Shown here: positions 22,416-32,991 of the stretch, piece after piece | How positions within the stretch are numbered: position 1 is the stretch's first letter | Layout of the letters: every line of letters starts with the position of its first letter | Assembly (NCBI RefSeq): GCF_014633365.1 | Contig: NC_068340.1 | Coordinates: 38,216,328-38,280,327 of the forward strand | Origin: Diospyros lotus | Taxonomy: Eukaryota > Streptophyta > Magnoliopsida > Ericales > Ebenaceae | Direction of reading: 5' to 3' | Length of the DNA stretch: 64,000 nucleotides | Position numbers and translations under genes: made by a program | Notes under the pieces: generated by a model | What the model was told of the DNA's origin: nothing | The model's input: the letters and a program-made list of their open reading frames with translations, nothing else | Database searches by the model: none

Positions 22416-25400
22416 CTATTCATAATCTCTGATCCCTTTCAGGGACTTGAAAACGTTGAGCATTGTAGGGCGGCTAGCAGGATTCTCAGACAGACAAATG
22501 GCAGCAATCTGCAGCGTTTGAAGCATCATCTTCTTAGACTCCTCAGTCAGTACCATTGGATCAAGGACATCAACAGCCTCACCTTTCTTGATCTTCTGAA
22601 ACACCCAACCGACCAAGTTCCCGCCTTCGATCTCTTTGAACTCCGGCCCTGTGGGCTCCTTCCCGGTCACCAGCTCGAGCAAGATCACTCCGAAGCTGTA
22701 GACATCGCCCTTCGTGGTGGACCTCCAGCTGTGGCCATACTCCGGCGGGATGTACCCAAATGTGCCGGCGATATCAGTGCTCACATGAGTCTCACAAGCG
22801 CTGATCAGTCGAGCCAACCCAAAATCTGCGACTTTTGGATCAAACTCATTGCTGAGCAAAATGTTGCTCGCTTTGATGTCCCGGTGGATTATGTGGGGAA
22901 TGAACCCGTGGTGAAGAAATGCCAGACCGCAGGCAGCACCTCTCGCGATTTTGAAGCGTTTGTTCCAATCCAGGACCTCGAGAGCTTCAGTTCGGTTCCT
23001 CAGCCAAAGATCCAGGCTCCCGTTTACCATGTACTCGTAAACAAGGAGCTTCTCATCGCCAAAAGAGCAGTATCCAAGCAGTGGGACTAGGTTCGGGTGC
23101 TTCACCTTGCCTAAAGTTTCCATTTCTGCAAGGAATTCGCGATGGCCCTCAGCCTTGGCTTGGTTGAGCTTCTTTACTGCTACTATCTTCCCATCCGACA
23201 GAGTGGCTTTGTAAACAGTCCCGAAGCCCCCATCACCAATTATGTTCGTCTTGCAGAAGTTGTTGGTGGCTTCAAGAATGTCGACCAGAGTCAGCTTAAG
23301 CAATGGCATCTCGAACATGGCTATATTGATGCTTAGGGGCTCCTTGGATCGGCTGCTACTCAAGAAATAGAGATTGTGATCGACGGAGCTGTTGGGTTTG
23401 CTTTCTTCAGCGTGGCTCGTATCACCCTCCCGGCTGCTTCTGCTGTGCCATATTCGTAGCACAATAGCTACTGATAGAGTTACCAGTATAGCTCCAAACA
23501 CAATCACTGACAGTCCCCAGAGATTTGACTGCAATCCTCTTCTCCCCCTCCTAATCGGGCATTCTGAACCCAAAATTCCACCACAGAGATCTGTGTTTCC
23601 ATGAAGCGCAACCTTTGAAAGGTTTCGGCAAATTCCGTTCCTCGGAACAGGTCCTTCCAAGGCATTTTCTGCCAAATTCAGGCAAAACAGATTGACAAGG
23701 CTGCATATTTTCTCAGGAATCTGCCCGGAGAGTCTGTTCCCCGAAACATCCAAATACTCGAGCTGCATCATGTTTCCGAGCTCAGGAGGAATCTCCCCCG
23801 TAAACATGTTGCCGTGAAGATCCAGCGAGGTTAAGTACGACATATTGCCCAAAGATTGTGGCAGATTGCCATTGAAGAAATTACTGCTCAAGTTTACAGT
23901 TTCAATCCTCCACCCCGTAGAATCCAAAAACAGTTCCACTATACGACCCGAAAGCCTGTTTTGCTGAACATACAGACCGACAAGGTTCACCATCATCGAA
24001 AGAGACAATGGCAGCTCTCCTGTAAGCAGGTTCAAGCTCAAGTCTAGGTGGGTTAAACCATCCATGTTCCCGAAACTCAATGGAATTGGACCGGATAGCT
24101 TATTCCCAGTCAAATTGAGCTTCACCAATCCACTCAATTGGCCTAAGCTTGAAGGTATGACCCCTGTCAGATTGTTATTCCCTAAATACAAGCCTTGCAG
24201 CTTCAGAGAGTCCCCAAATTCAGCTGGAACGCCACCGGAAAGAAGATTCCCAGAAAGATCCAAGGTTGTGAGATTCCTTAACCGAGCAAGTGATGCTGGA
24301 ATCTCCCCAGTTAACAAGTTGTTGTTGATGAGAAGATCCACCACCACCACACAGTTCCCCAACTCATCCGGTATCAAGCCATGGAATCTATTATGGGAAA
24401 GATCGTACACCCCATGGTGCTGAACAAAACTAGAGTCCGGGATGTCAACTTCGCGAAAATACCTTGATGGCTTGGAGGGAATTGGTCCAGACAGGTTGTT
24501 GTGGGAAAGAACCAAGCACTGTAACTGAGGAAGATCAGCCAGTTCCTCTGGAAACGACCCGTTGAACCGGTTGTTCCCGAGGTCCAATGTGGTTAGAGCA
24601 ATGCAGTTCCCAAGCTCAACCGGGATTGTTCCTTCAAAGAAATTGGAATTCAAACTCAAAACAGAAAGAGCCCTAAGATTTCCAATCTCACTGGGAATTT
24701 TCCCGCCAAAATTATTGTTATTGAGCACAAGCCTCTCCAGTGCCAAAGCATTACCAATCTCTATAGGCAGGTTACCCTCCAAGAGATTGAATGCAGCTGA
24801 AAACTCCATCAAATTCTTCGAGTTCCACAAACTAACAGGAATTGAACCCGTGAAATTGTTCGAATCAACATCGAGAACCATCAGTGGAAGGTCGGACAAA
24901 TACTCTGGAATTGAACCAATGATCTGGTTGTCCACCAGAACCAGCTGAGAAAGATTAGTACACATGATAAAGGTCTCTTCGATCGAACCCGAAAGATAAT
25001 TACTGTCGAAATCAATCTCCGTCAATGCGACGGCATTGCAAAGTTCCCTAGGAATTGGACCGGTCAACAAGTTGCTGCTGAGGCTAATGTGGCTTAGCAG
25101 AGTGCAGTTTCCTATCTCGGGTGGGATTTTCCCAGAAAATCGGTTGCTGGAAAGCAAAATCGAATCTATCAGGTCCCATTGCCCGAGCCAAGAAGGCAAT
25201 GGCCCAGAAAGCTGATTCCTTTCGGCTGAGAATGAGACCATGGGAAGGTTTCGGAGCTCTTCCGGCAAAGGCCCGGAAAGGAAATTGAAAGAGAGCATCA
25301 GAGTTCTCAAATTCCGGCAGTTTCCGAGCTCGGCGGGGATCGAGCCGTTGAGGTCGGCGTAAACGAGGTTCAGTATGGTCAAATTCTGCAACTTCCCGAA

Positions 25401-26315
25401 TGATTTTGTGATTGAACACTTCAATGGGTTATGGGAAAGATCGACTTTACTTAGAGATTTGAGGTCCGAAATGGTTTCCGGCAACGGGCCACTGATTGAA
25501 CAAGAAGGGGAAAAGAAGTTCTGCAGGCTCGAGAGTGCACCGATTTCCGGCGGCAACTCGCCGGAAAACAGGTTGATGCCGATGTATAGGTCGGTTAGAT
25601 TCTTCAGGTTTCCGATTTCCGGCGGAATGGTGCCGGAGAGGGAGTTGTTTGAGACGTCCAGTGTAATCAAGGATTGAAGCTTGCTGAAGAGAGAAGGAAA
25701 GAGAGAACCTGTGAGTAGATTGTTGCCGAGGCCAAGGAACTGGAGGCGAGTGAGATTTTCTATCCGGGTAGGGATGTTTCCGGCAAGTTCGTTACTGGAG
25801 AGATCGAGCGACTTCAGCCAAAATAGATTCCCCAGCTCCGGCGGGATTTTCCCGGCGAACGAGTTCGGTCCGAGTCTAAGGGTTTCAAGATGAGTCAATT
25901 CACCGAGTTCACTCGGCAAATCGCCGGAAAACTGGTTGTCGCCCAAGTCTAGAGCCTTCAGCCGCCGGAGCCCGGCGATTCCAGGTGGTAATCCACCGTG
26001 GAGAAAGTTCGAGGACAGGTCGAGCTCAATGAGGCTAGAAAGAGAGAAGAGAGACGGAGAGAGGGGCCCTCTGAGAGACTGAGTCGACAGAACGAGGGAG
26101 GTGACTCGGCCCTTGACACAAGCCACGCCCTTCCATTCGCAGTGAGAAGAAGTGGGCGTCCATGAAGAGAGAACTCCAGGGTTTTGCAGACCCTCCTTGA
26201 AGGAAAGCAAGAGCTGCATTTCCTCTTCTTTCTCGTCGTCTCTTAGCTCTCCACTAATGCCATTCGAGAACAGCTGGAGCAGAAGGACGAGAAGTTGAAG
26301 CCGCCGGAGAGCCAT
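22416..26315 (-). CDS. EMS1: EMS1/EXS-type leucine-rich repeat receptor kinase, full length, intronless
   Basis: One uninterrupted frame of 1299 aa. The order is: signal peptide (residues 1 to about 22), LRR N-terminal cap with the C59/C66 pair, a long LRR array to about residue 910, one transmembrane helix (about 935-957) and a kinase domain. The kinase has a glycine-rich loop GDGGFG (1027-1032), VAVK lysine 1048, HRD 1144-1146 and DFG 1164-1166, so it should be an active RD kinase. The juxtamembrane PLSINIAMFE and the LRR segment SFSAERNQLSG match Arabidopsis EMS1, which with the TPD1 ligand and SERK co-receptors specifies tapetum fate in anthers. It is about 100 aa longer than Arabidopsis EMS1 as I recall it, mainly from extra repeats, including one before the transmembrane segment. 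The ATG at 26315 opens the signal peptide. Long open frames on the opposite strand are shadows. Confidence 0.88.
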   Translation of the reverse strand: MALRRLQLLVLLLQLFSNGISGELRDDEKEEEMQLLLSFKEGLQNPGVLSSWTPTSSHCEWKGVACVKGRVTSLVLSTQSLRGPLSPSLFSLSSLIELDLSSNFLHGGLPPGIAGLRRLKALDLGDNQFSGDLPSELGELTHLETLRLGPNSFAGKIPPELGNLFWLKSLDLSSNELAGNIPTRIENLTRLQFLGLGNNLLTGSLFPSLFSKLQSLITLDVSNNSLSGTIPPEIGNLKNLTDLYIGINLFSGELPPEIGALSSLQNFFSPSCSISGPLPETISDLKSLSKVDLSHNPLKCSITKSFGKLQNLTILNLVYADLNGSIPAELGNCRNLRTLMLSFNFLSGPLPEELRNLPMVSFSAERNQLSGPLPSWLGQWDLIDSILLSSNRFSGKIPPEIGNCTLLSHISLSSNLLTGPIPRELCNAVALTEIDFDSNYLSGSIEETFIMCTNLSQLVLVDNQIIGSIPEYLSDLPLMVLDVDSNNFTGSIPVSLWNSKNLMEFSAAFNLLEGNLPIEIGNALALERLVLNNNNFGGKIPSEIGNLRALSVLSLNSNFFEGTIPVELGNCIALTTLDLGNNRFNGSFPEELADLPQLQCLVLSHNNLSGPIPSKPSRYFREVDIPDSSFVQHHGVYDLSHNRFHGLIPDELGNCVVVVDLLINNNLLTGEIPASLARLRNLTTLDLSGNLLSGGVPAEFGDSLKLQGLYLGNNNLTGVIPSSLGQLSGLVKLNLTGNKLSGPIPLSFGNMDGLTHLDLSLNLLTGELPLSLSMMVNLVGLYVQQNRLSGRIVELFLDSTGWRIETVNLSSNFFNGNLPQSLGNMSYLTSLDLHGNMFTGEIPPELGNMMQLEYLDVSGNRLSGQIPEKICSLVNLFCLNLAENALEGPVPRNGICRNLSKVALHGNTDLCGGILGSECPIRRGRRGLQSNLWGLSVIVFGAILVTLSVAIVLRIWHSRSSREGDTSHAEESKPNSSVDHNLYFLSSSRSKEPLSINIAMFEMPLLKLTLVDILEATNNFCKTNIIGDGGFGTVYKATLSDGKIVAVKKLNQAKAEGHREFLAEMETLGKVKHPNLVPLLGYCSFGDEKLLVYEYMVNGSLDLWLRNRTEALEVLDWNKRFKIARGAACGLAFLHHGFIPHIIHRDIKASNILLSNEFDPKVADFGLARLISACETHVSTDIAGTFGYIPPEYGHSWRSTTKGDVYSFGVILLELVTGKEPTGPEFKEIEGGNLVGWVFQKIKKGEAVDVLDPMVLTEESKKMMLQTLQIAAICLSENPASRPTMLNVFKSLKGIRDYE

Positions 26316-27714
26316 CCCACCAGACTCGAATGGCTACAAGAGAAAACAATGGCCTTAGAAATGGAGTTTCAGAGTCTTCTTCTACCAAAGACTGGTTCAA
26401 CAACCCATTTCAGATTTCAGAGAGAGAGAGATAGAAAGAAGCTTGAAAGTTTCAACCGGAGAGCGATAGCTGTCATGAAGCTCCATAGTCCAGAGCTTTT
26501 ATGAGAGAGTGAGTGAGTGAGTTGCGATGGTACGGTACTCGAAGCAGAGGCAAACAATTGTTTTTGTTTCTTTTTAGAATATCTCGAAAAGGTATTGTCA
26601 TATAAATTAATATAAGGAAAATATTTACCATGCGAGTATCATTATTCTTTTATTTAAAATTTATATATATATATATATTTTTTGATAAGTAATTTAAAGT
26701 ATTATAACTCATCTTTTCATAAAATCTGAATAATAATGTTAAATTCGTATCACATATAAAAAAAACTGGAAACCAATTTTATTTAATATTTATTAAACTA
26801 AAATAACCCATTAGTACTATCTTTAAAATAAATAACACAATTTTATATTACTTACTAATTATAGTGGTTTTTTTGTAATTTAATTTAGAGAGTAGAGGAA
26901 AAAGGGGTATGAAAAAGATTGTAGAGTTGGGTCCGTCAGCATCCTCTGTCAATTCAAGGCATATATATATGGATGGAAAGGGCAAGTCACCAAAATTATT
27001 AGGCACGTGAACCCTTTGGACGCGGGCTTTGTTTTGGTTCATGGCCCGGCCCCCCCTTTAAAAGTTCATTTATCCACCTGGTACCCTACTTCTACACTTG
27101 TCTTGTCCTCTACCTATTATTCTAAAGTATATTCTGTATGTTTGATTAGGGTTATGCCATTACAAAATATTTGATTAGGACTTAAAATTTATTGAAATAT
27201 TTGCTAATCTGTGTAATTTTCCATGATTTTCCTAGACCCGGTTTGGCTTTAATGGGTCTGGATCATGTCCAAATTTTATAAATTTGACTCAAACTTGGCC
27301 TGGCCTGGCCTGTCCTGCCCTATCAATATGTTTGTTTATTATAAATTGAGATGACACACACAAATTTATAATAATATAATTTAAAATTAATAATAAATCT
27401 ACTCATTTATATAAATTATTAACAACTTTTTATAAAATTATTGTAAATTTATATATGTGGCATACATTTATTTATAAAAATTATTTGCAACTATGCATTT
27501 TCCAACCGGAAAAGCTGCGGTTCAGTTCTGGGGCACCGTTTAATGCAATTCGTCGTTTTCTCTAAAAAGTCAGTCAAATTACGTTGCAACCTTTTGAACT
27601 AATTACACTCGCATTTAATTCCTTCGATATATATCAAAACTGAATTTAAACTCGTTTGACTTTTGTCATTAGTGACAATCAATCTATAATTACTAACAAA
27701 CTAAGTCCGTGTCC
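26316..27714 (-). promoter_or_regulatory. Upstream region of EMS1
   Basis: The first 200 bases upstream of the ATG are pyrimidine-rich on the coding strand (GA-rich on plus at 26418-26440 and 26500-26520), like the Y-patch or CT-rich leader of plant promoters. Beyond about 26600 the sequence is AT-rich. A GGCCTGGCCTGGCC mini-repeat lies near 27300. No other gene is seen. Confidence 0.4.
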
Positions 27715-28755
27715 TCTTCCTATTTTAATTTTAAATTTTATATTTATTTTTAATTTTATATTTTGAGTGTTTTTTATTTTTAAAAATATATTTTTTTTTT
27801 CATTCTGTAAAATTATTTCTTAAAATAAAAAATTAAAAAACATGTTTACTTTAAATTTTAAAAAAATATATTTTATAATATTTTATTTAATAAATTTAAT
27901 TATTAAATAATAAAATTCACTCTTTAATAAAATTTAATTATTAAAATAAATTAATAAATTTAATTAATAAATTACTTACATATATCTTAACGTTAATTTA
28001 TATTAAATTATACACTTAATATATATTATATCTTATTTTATATTTTTAATTATAATATAAATATATTAAAATTTTAAATAAATATATAATTTTATTTTTA
28101 AAATTAAAAAATAATTTTTTCTTCTTTTCTTTCCTTCTTTTTTTTTTTTCTTTCCTTCTTTTATTATCTCTAGCACCTTGCATTTTCTCCATCCCAAATA
28201 ACCATCACCAATTGAACATTTATATGATCAGAGTCTACCATTAAAAACTAAAAGTCAATGAGATTAACATACAAAAAAATAAGTCAAATTTAACAATTAG
28301 ATTTTTATAGATCTAATTTTTAATTTTTGACCACAAGTGAAAAATAAACTACTAGTCGTCATTAGCTAACATGGGCAGTGGTCTCCCGTGATCAGAAACA
28401 ACTATCCTACATCCAAGAACCCATCAACTAACATACCCAAAAACTAGCAAAAGAATAAAGATAAGAGATAAAATATGAGAGAAGAGACAAAACAAATAAA
28501 AGAACAATAAGGGATTGGCACGGTTGATAACGGTGGCGAGCACGGCCAAAAGAAAAGAAGAGGAGAGAGACCACTCAGACAAGAGATGATGGGTGTGCGA
28601 GATGGGGGTTGTGTATTTTTCACGTTTTGGTATTTTGAGTTTTATTTATAATTTTTTTTATTTTTAAAAATAGCAAAATAAATACATTTTCAGTGTTTTA
28701 AAAAATTAAAAACTCAAAACCAATTGAAAACACTAAAGAGAGGATGCAACCTAAA
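27715..28755. mobile_element. Mutator-like non-autonomous element, copy 2
   Basis: The ends are long AT-rich inverted repeats (about 27720-27890 and 28615-28750). Inside, the block ATTAACATACAAAAAAAT followed by TTTTATAGATCTAATTTTTAATTTT matches the element near 43.6 kb, and the right-hand GAAAAGAAGAGGAGAGAGA tract matches 44.13 kb. No transposase is present. Element ends and target-site duplication are not certain. Confidence 0.6.
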
Positions 28756-29086
28756 TTTTTAAAAGAAATATATCTATTTTTTATCACCTATTAATGAATA
28801 ATTACAAAATATACCTAGTGTTTATCTTAATATTTAATTTTATTAAATATTTTATTTAACTAAAATGAAATGAAATGAACTGAATACCTAGTGTTTATTT
28901 TAATATTACAAAAAATATCTAATATTTGTCTTAATATTACAAAAATACCTAATGTTTTTAACCGATTCAATTATTTTAGCTAAAAATGAAATAAACTGAA
29001 CTGAACTGAACTCAATCCACAATTTTAATATCATTCGATTTCATTAATTCACTTTAACCGAAATTACATGCATTGCCATTTGGCTA

Positions 29087-29332
29087 ATGGAGAGAGAGTC
29101 TATCGTGGAGTCAAAGTCAATGGAGATTAAGCGTTTAATGTTTGTTGGTGGAATTTCGTTTCATTTAAAGCGCGTAGGTACAATCGCCGATCGCTCCGTT
29201 GTACAAAGAACGACGTTTGTTTCATACGCTGTCGGCATGCGTGTGGCTGAAGATGGAAGACACGCAGTAATCATCAATAAACGATGTCATGCTCAGTACG
29301 ACGGAGACAATTTGACGGCGCAGATCCTCTGA
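29087..29332 (+). other. Short open frame in a GC-richer island, unrecognised
   Basis: An 81-codon ATG-to-stop frame, starting MERESIVESKS, in a block noticeably less AT-rich than its surroundings. No domain, signal or homologue is recognised. It may be chance or part of an old transcript. Confidence 0.2.
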
Positions 29333-32300
29333 TCATGTGCCCACATATTATGTAGGTAGTTGGCGGCACGCCGTAGCTTGCCTCTAGGCCCTGTTTATGA
29401 TTTGGGTTTCACAATTTACATCAATATATATATATATATACACACACGTATAAAGAGATGGTACCATATTTACATGGATATTGATAATTAGATAATTATG
29501 TAATGATTCTAAACTATTGAGATTAGTGGAAGAAAATTGAATAAGATTTCTTAATTAACTTTAATATTTCTTATAATATTTTTTTTATTTAATATCGTTG
29601 AGTCTGCTAAAAGGTTTTGACTTGGTATAATAAGATTAAAAAAATTTCTGAAATTATTTTATTAACATACATATTTAAATATTCATATAGTATACAGACC
29701 TCTTCACCCCCTCCTTTGCCAACAAAATCTTTGCCCTAACTCAAAATCCTACCTCTGCCATTTGGTAATCCAAATACATCAACAAAAGTTTGATAGAGAT
29801 CCCCTTTAAGAAATTATTAGAATCTCTCATGCCATTAGAAAAAAAAGTTATATAAATTGATCTTTATATTCCTATACTCTTCTCTCCTATCTTACCCTCT
29901 TGCACCACCATCTCTCTCTCTTTCTCTCTACCTAATTATAAAAAAAAAATAATAATAAAAGAAAGACTTGTGGTACTTGGCTAGGAACCGTAGTGTTGCT
30001 AGGGGGAGAAGAGATTGAAGAAGGTGCACCATTAAAGTTGTTATTGAATAGCATTCTCCACCTTTGTCGCTAGTTCAATTTTAGTTCTTAGTATGGTATT
30101 TTTCACCATAATCTTGAAAGAGCCCAAAGGAAGGGAAGAAAAAGAATAAAATTCTCTATAAATGCAATCATGATAAAAAAAAAGTAAATAAAAGAAGGGA
30201 TGAAGCAAGATGAAACGAACAAAAAAAAGGTAAAAAAACAATGTAAAGAGAGTGGTGAACCCAACAATAAGATATGAGAAGTGAGAGAAAAAGAAAGAGA
30301 TCGACATAGAGACAAAAGTATAAATAAGAAAAGTAAAAAAAGAAGATAACTACCACTTGAGGAGAAAAAAGAAGACAAAGTAAGAGAAGAGAATAAAAAT
30401 TAAAAAAATCAGAAAAAATGATATTTTTGTTATTTGTCAAAAAATAATTGTTATTAAATACTTATAAATTTTAAATATTATATTTTTGAATTTTAGAAAT
30501 ATTAAATATAATTTCTAAGATAGAATGTGGTCCCTGAATATGTATTACCTCATGGTAATATATTTTATCCAAAATCAAAACACTAGTTAGCCTATGTCTA
30601 CGATTATTACTCATACATGGCCTATATATATGGTTTATTACTTAAACATGGCCAACGCCAAGCCCTCGTGTGTTAAGGATTGACAAGAGTTGTCTTTAGG
30701 GCGTAGCACATATGACTGCGGGGTGGTAGATTGATGCCAAGAATTCAAGTTCTAATCTGATCAATCGTAGCCTGAGATTTCTGCTCTTTTAGGGTGGGAT
30801 TCTTGTGGATAATCAGTACTGAATCTCTTGTTGACCATAACCCGCGTGTACCTGATTAATCTCTCCCCTTATCATGAAATAATTAAGGATCTTTAAGGTG
30901 AGAGATTTCACCTATTGATGCAAAGGTGCCAAGGATTGACAAGAGTTGCACACATTTACATTCTTATTGATATTTGTGCATTGGTCTCGTATCTTTTCAA
31001 AAAAAAATTGATTTTTTAACGTATAATATGTTTACCAGGCCCGGAGAGCAGCCGTGAAAATGAAGTGAACCAGTACGTCACCATCGCCATTGTATCAGAA
31101 GTGCTGGGCAGACATTGACGGCCCAGATTGATCTGCGTATGCATTGGATCATCATCTGACACCTTTAATTTATTTACGGAAACGTATACGTTTAGGGAAA
31201 TTTACTCTCAGCAGGAAATTATTGCCAGCTTGAAGATCCAATCCAAGTCACTGGCTGGCCGATCCATCGATGCTCCAGAAATAAATTATCAGAAATTTAA
31301 TTAATTAATTAGCAGCCCGAGATCCAGAGAATAGATTCGGCGATAGGACTTTGCGTGAGAAAGGCAAATTCCACCCACTGCAGCTGCTCCCGAAGCTCTC
31401 CCTCTCCCTCTCTCGTATAATTTTCCATCGTTTTCTCTCACTTTCCTGCAACCTTCCCAATCTCTCAGAGAAGACTGACACTAGTTTTTTTTGAATGAAT
31501 GGGGGGTCGTTGGGATTTAATCTTTTACGTGCTGATAAAGAAATGGTTGGATCGATTGTTGAGGGTGAGTCGCTGATGAGCAGTGAGAGAGTGAGAGAGA
31601 TCGAAGGAGAAGAAGAGATTCTTGTTTTGTGATTGGATTGATTGATTGATTGTTACTTATAGAGTGATGCATGCATACGTAACTGAGAAATACCCAGAAG
31701 GAATCCCTATTGTGCATTTTCCCATGCATAATATTCCCTGGGTTTAGCTTTTTCCCCAGACAAATTAAATTATGGCAAATGCCAATAATTTTGTTTTTAT
31801 AATTTAAAAATAAAATTAATATTGTGCCATGCGACCAACAAATGATTCCCCTACTTATGCTAAACTAAGTTTCACCCTAACCCATTAACAAATAGACTAA
31901 TGACCAAAATTTCGCCTTTAATTAAAGTTAGTGAAAAAGGCTAAAAACCTGATTCAACGATCCTGATATCACCTGAAAAAAAAAAAAAGTAACATAAATC
32001 CTCCTTAGTAAATGAATTAAAAAACAAAAAGACTTAGACTTAGTGAGTACGTAGTAATATGTATTATTGATAATGTAATATTATAATATTTGTCTCAAGA
32101 TATAAGTCAAATAGTAGATAAGTGATACGTTGAGATTAATATCAATAAGTCACGAATTTGATACTTAATTTAAATAAGGGTAAAAAATTTGTCTATAATT
32201 TATTTTATTTGTCAAAATTGAGAACACAAACTATAAATGACTAGACAAATATGATAATCTTAAATTTCATAATGCTTAAAATAATAAATAGATCTCATCT

Positions 32301-32952
32301 AAAAATAGTTATTGTAAAAAATATGTCACTAAGTTAAGTTGTTCACCATCTTTTTCTTTTGGTTTTAGCCATCATTGTAATCTAACAAGGGTTCCAACAA
32401 TCATCGAAATTATAAGACATTGCTAGGACTGAGTCTTTTTTTTTTTTTTTAAGTAGATAAAAATTAGGATTAATTTTAACTAAATTTCAATAGAATTAAC
32501 ATTTCTTGACAATAAATCGAATGCACAAAGACCTACCTATTTGATGAAAAATAAACTATGAATATGTGGGAGGAAAACGTGAAATGAAACCATGAGCCGT
32601 GCGAGAACAATTTAGCCAAAAGAAAATGTCAAAATCAATTTTTGTTCAAAAACAGAATTGGGTCTGTTCTGAAATCGGGTCACAATTAGACCTGTTTGTT
32701 TGTCTGGATTGGGCGATTCTCACCCCTTCGTCGAGCCACCTAATCACTGGCCCTTAAATCCTTGTGGGCTTCGGTTTGACGAAGCCCGCACTCCTGTCAA
32801 GCTTGCACCAACCTTTTGGACTGGGCCTTGCAATCTCCTCTGTTTATATACAATAATTTAATTTTTTTTTGTGGGTTTTTTTTTTTTTGGCTGAACAAAG
32901 AATATGTCCATTTCCATTTATTTTATTTTTATTTGGCAAGTAGTATAAGAGG

Positions 32953-32991
32953 TTTTTTTTTTTTTTTTTTTTTTTTTTGGGGGGGGGGGGG
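32953..32991. repeat. T26-G13 homopolymer junction
   Basis: Twenty-six T directly followed by 13 G. It is the reverse complement of the C-then-A arrangement at 13480 and 52702. Confidence 0.9.

Noticed and set aside
22410..23090. 226-codon open frame on the plus strand opposite the EMS1 kinase domain
   Set aside because: It is the antisense shadow of a strongly conserved coding sequence; several other open frames opposite EMS1 arise in the same way.
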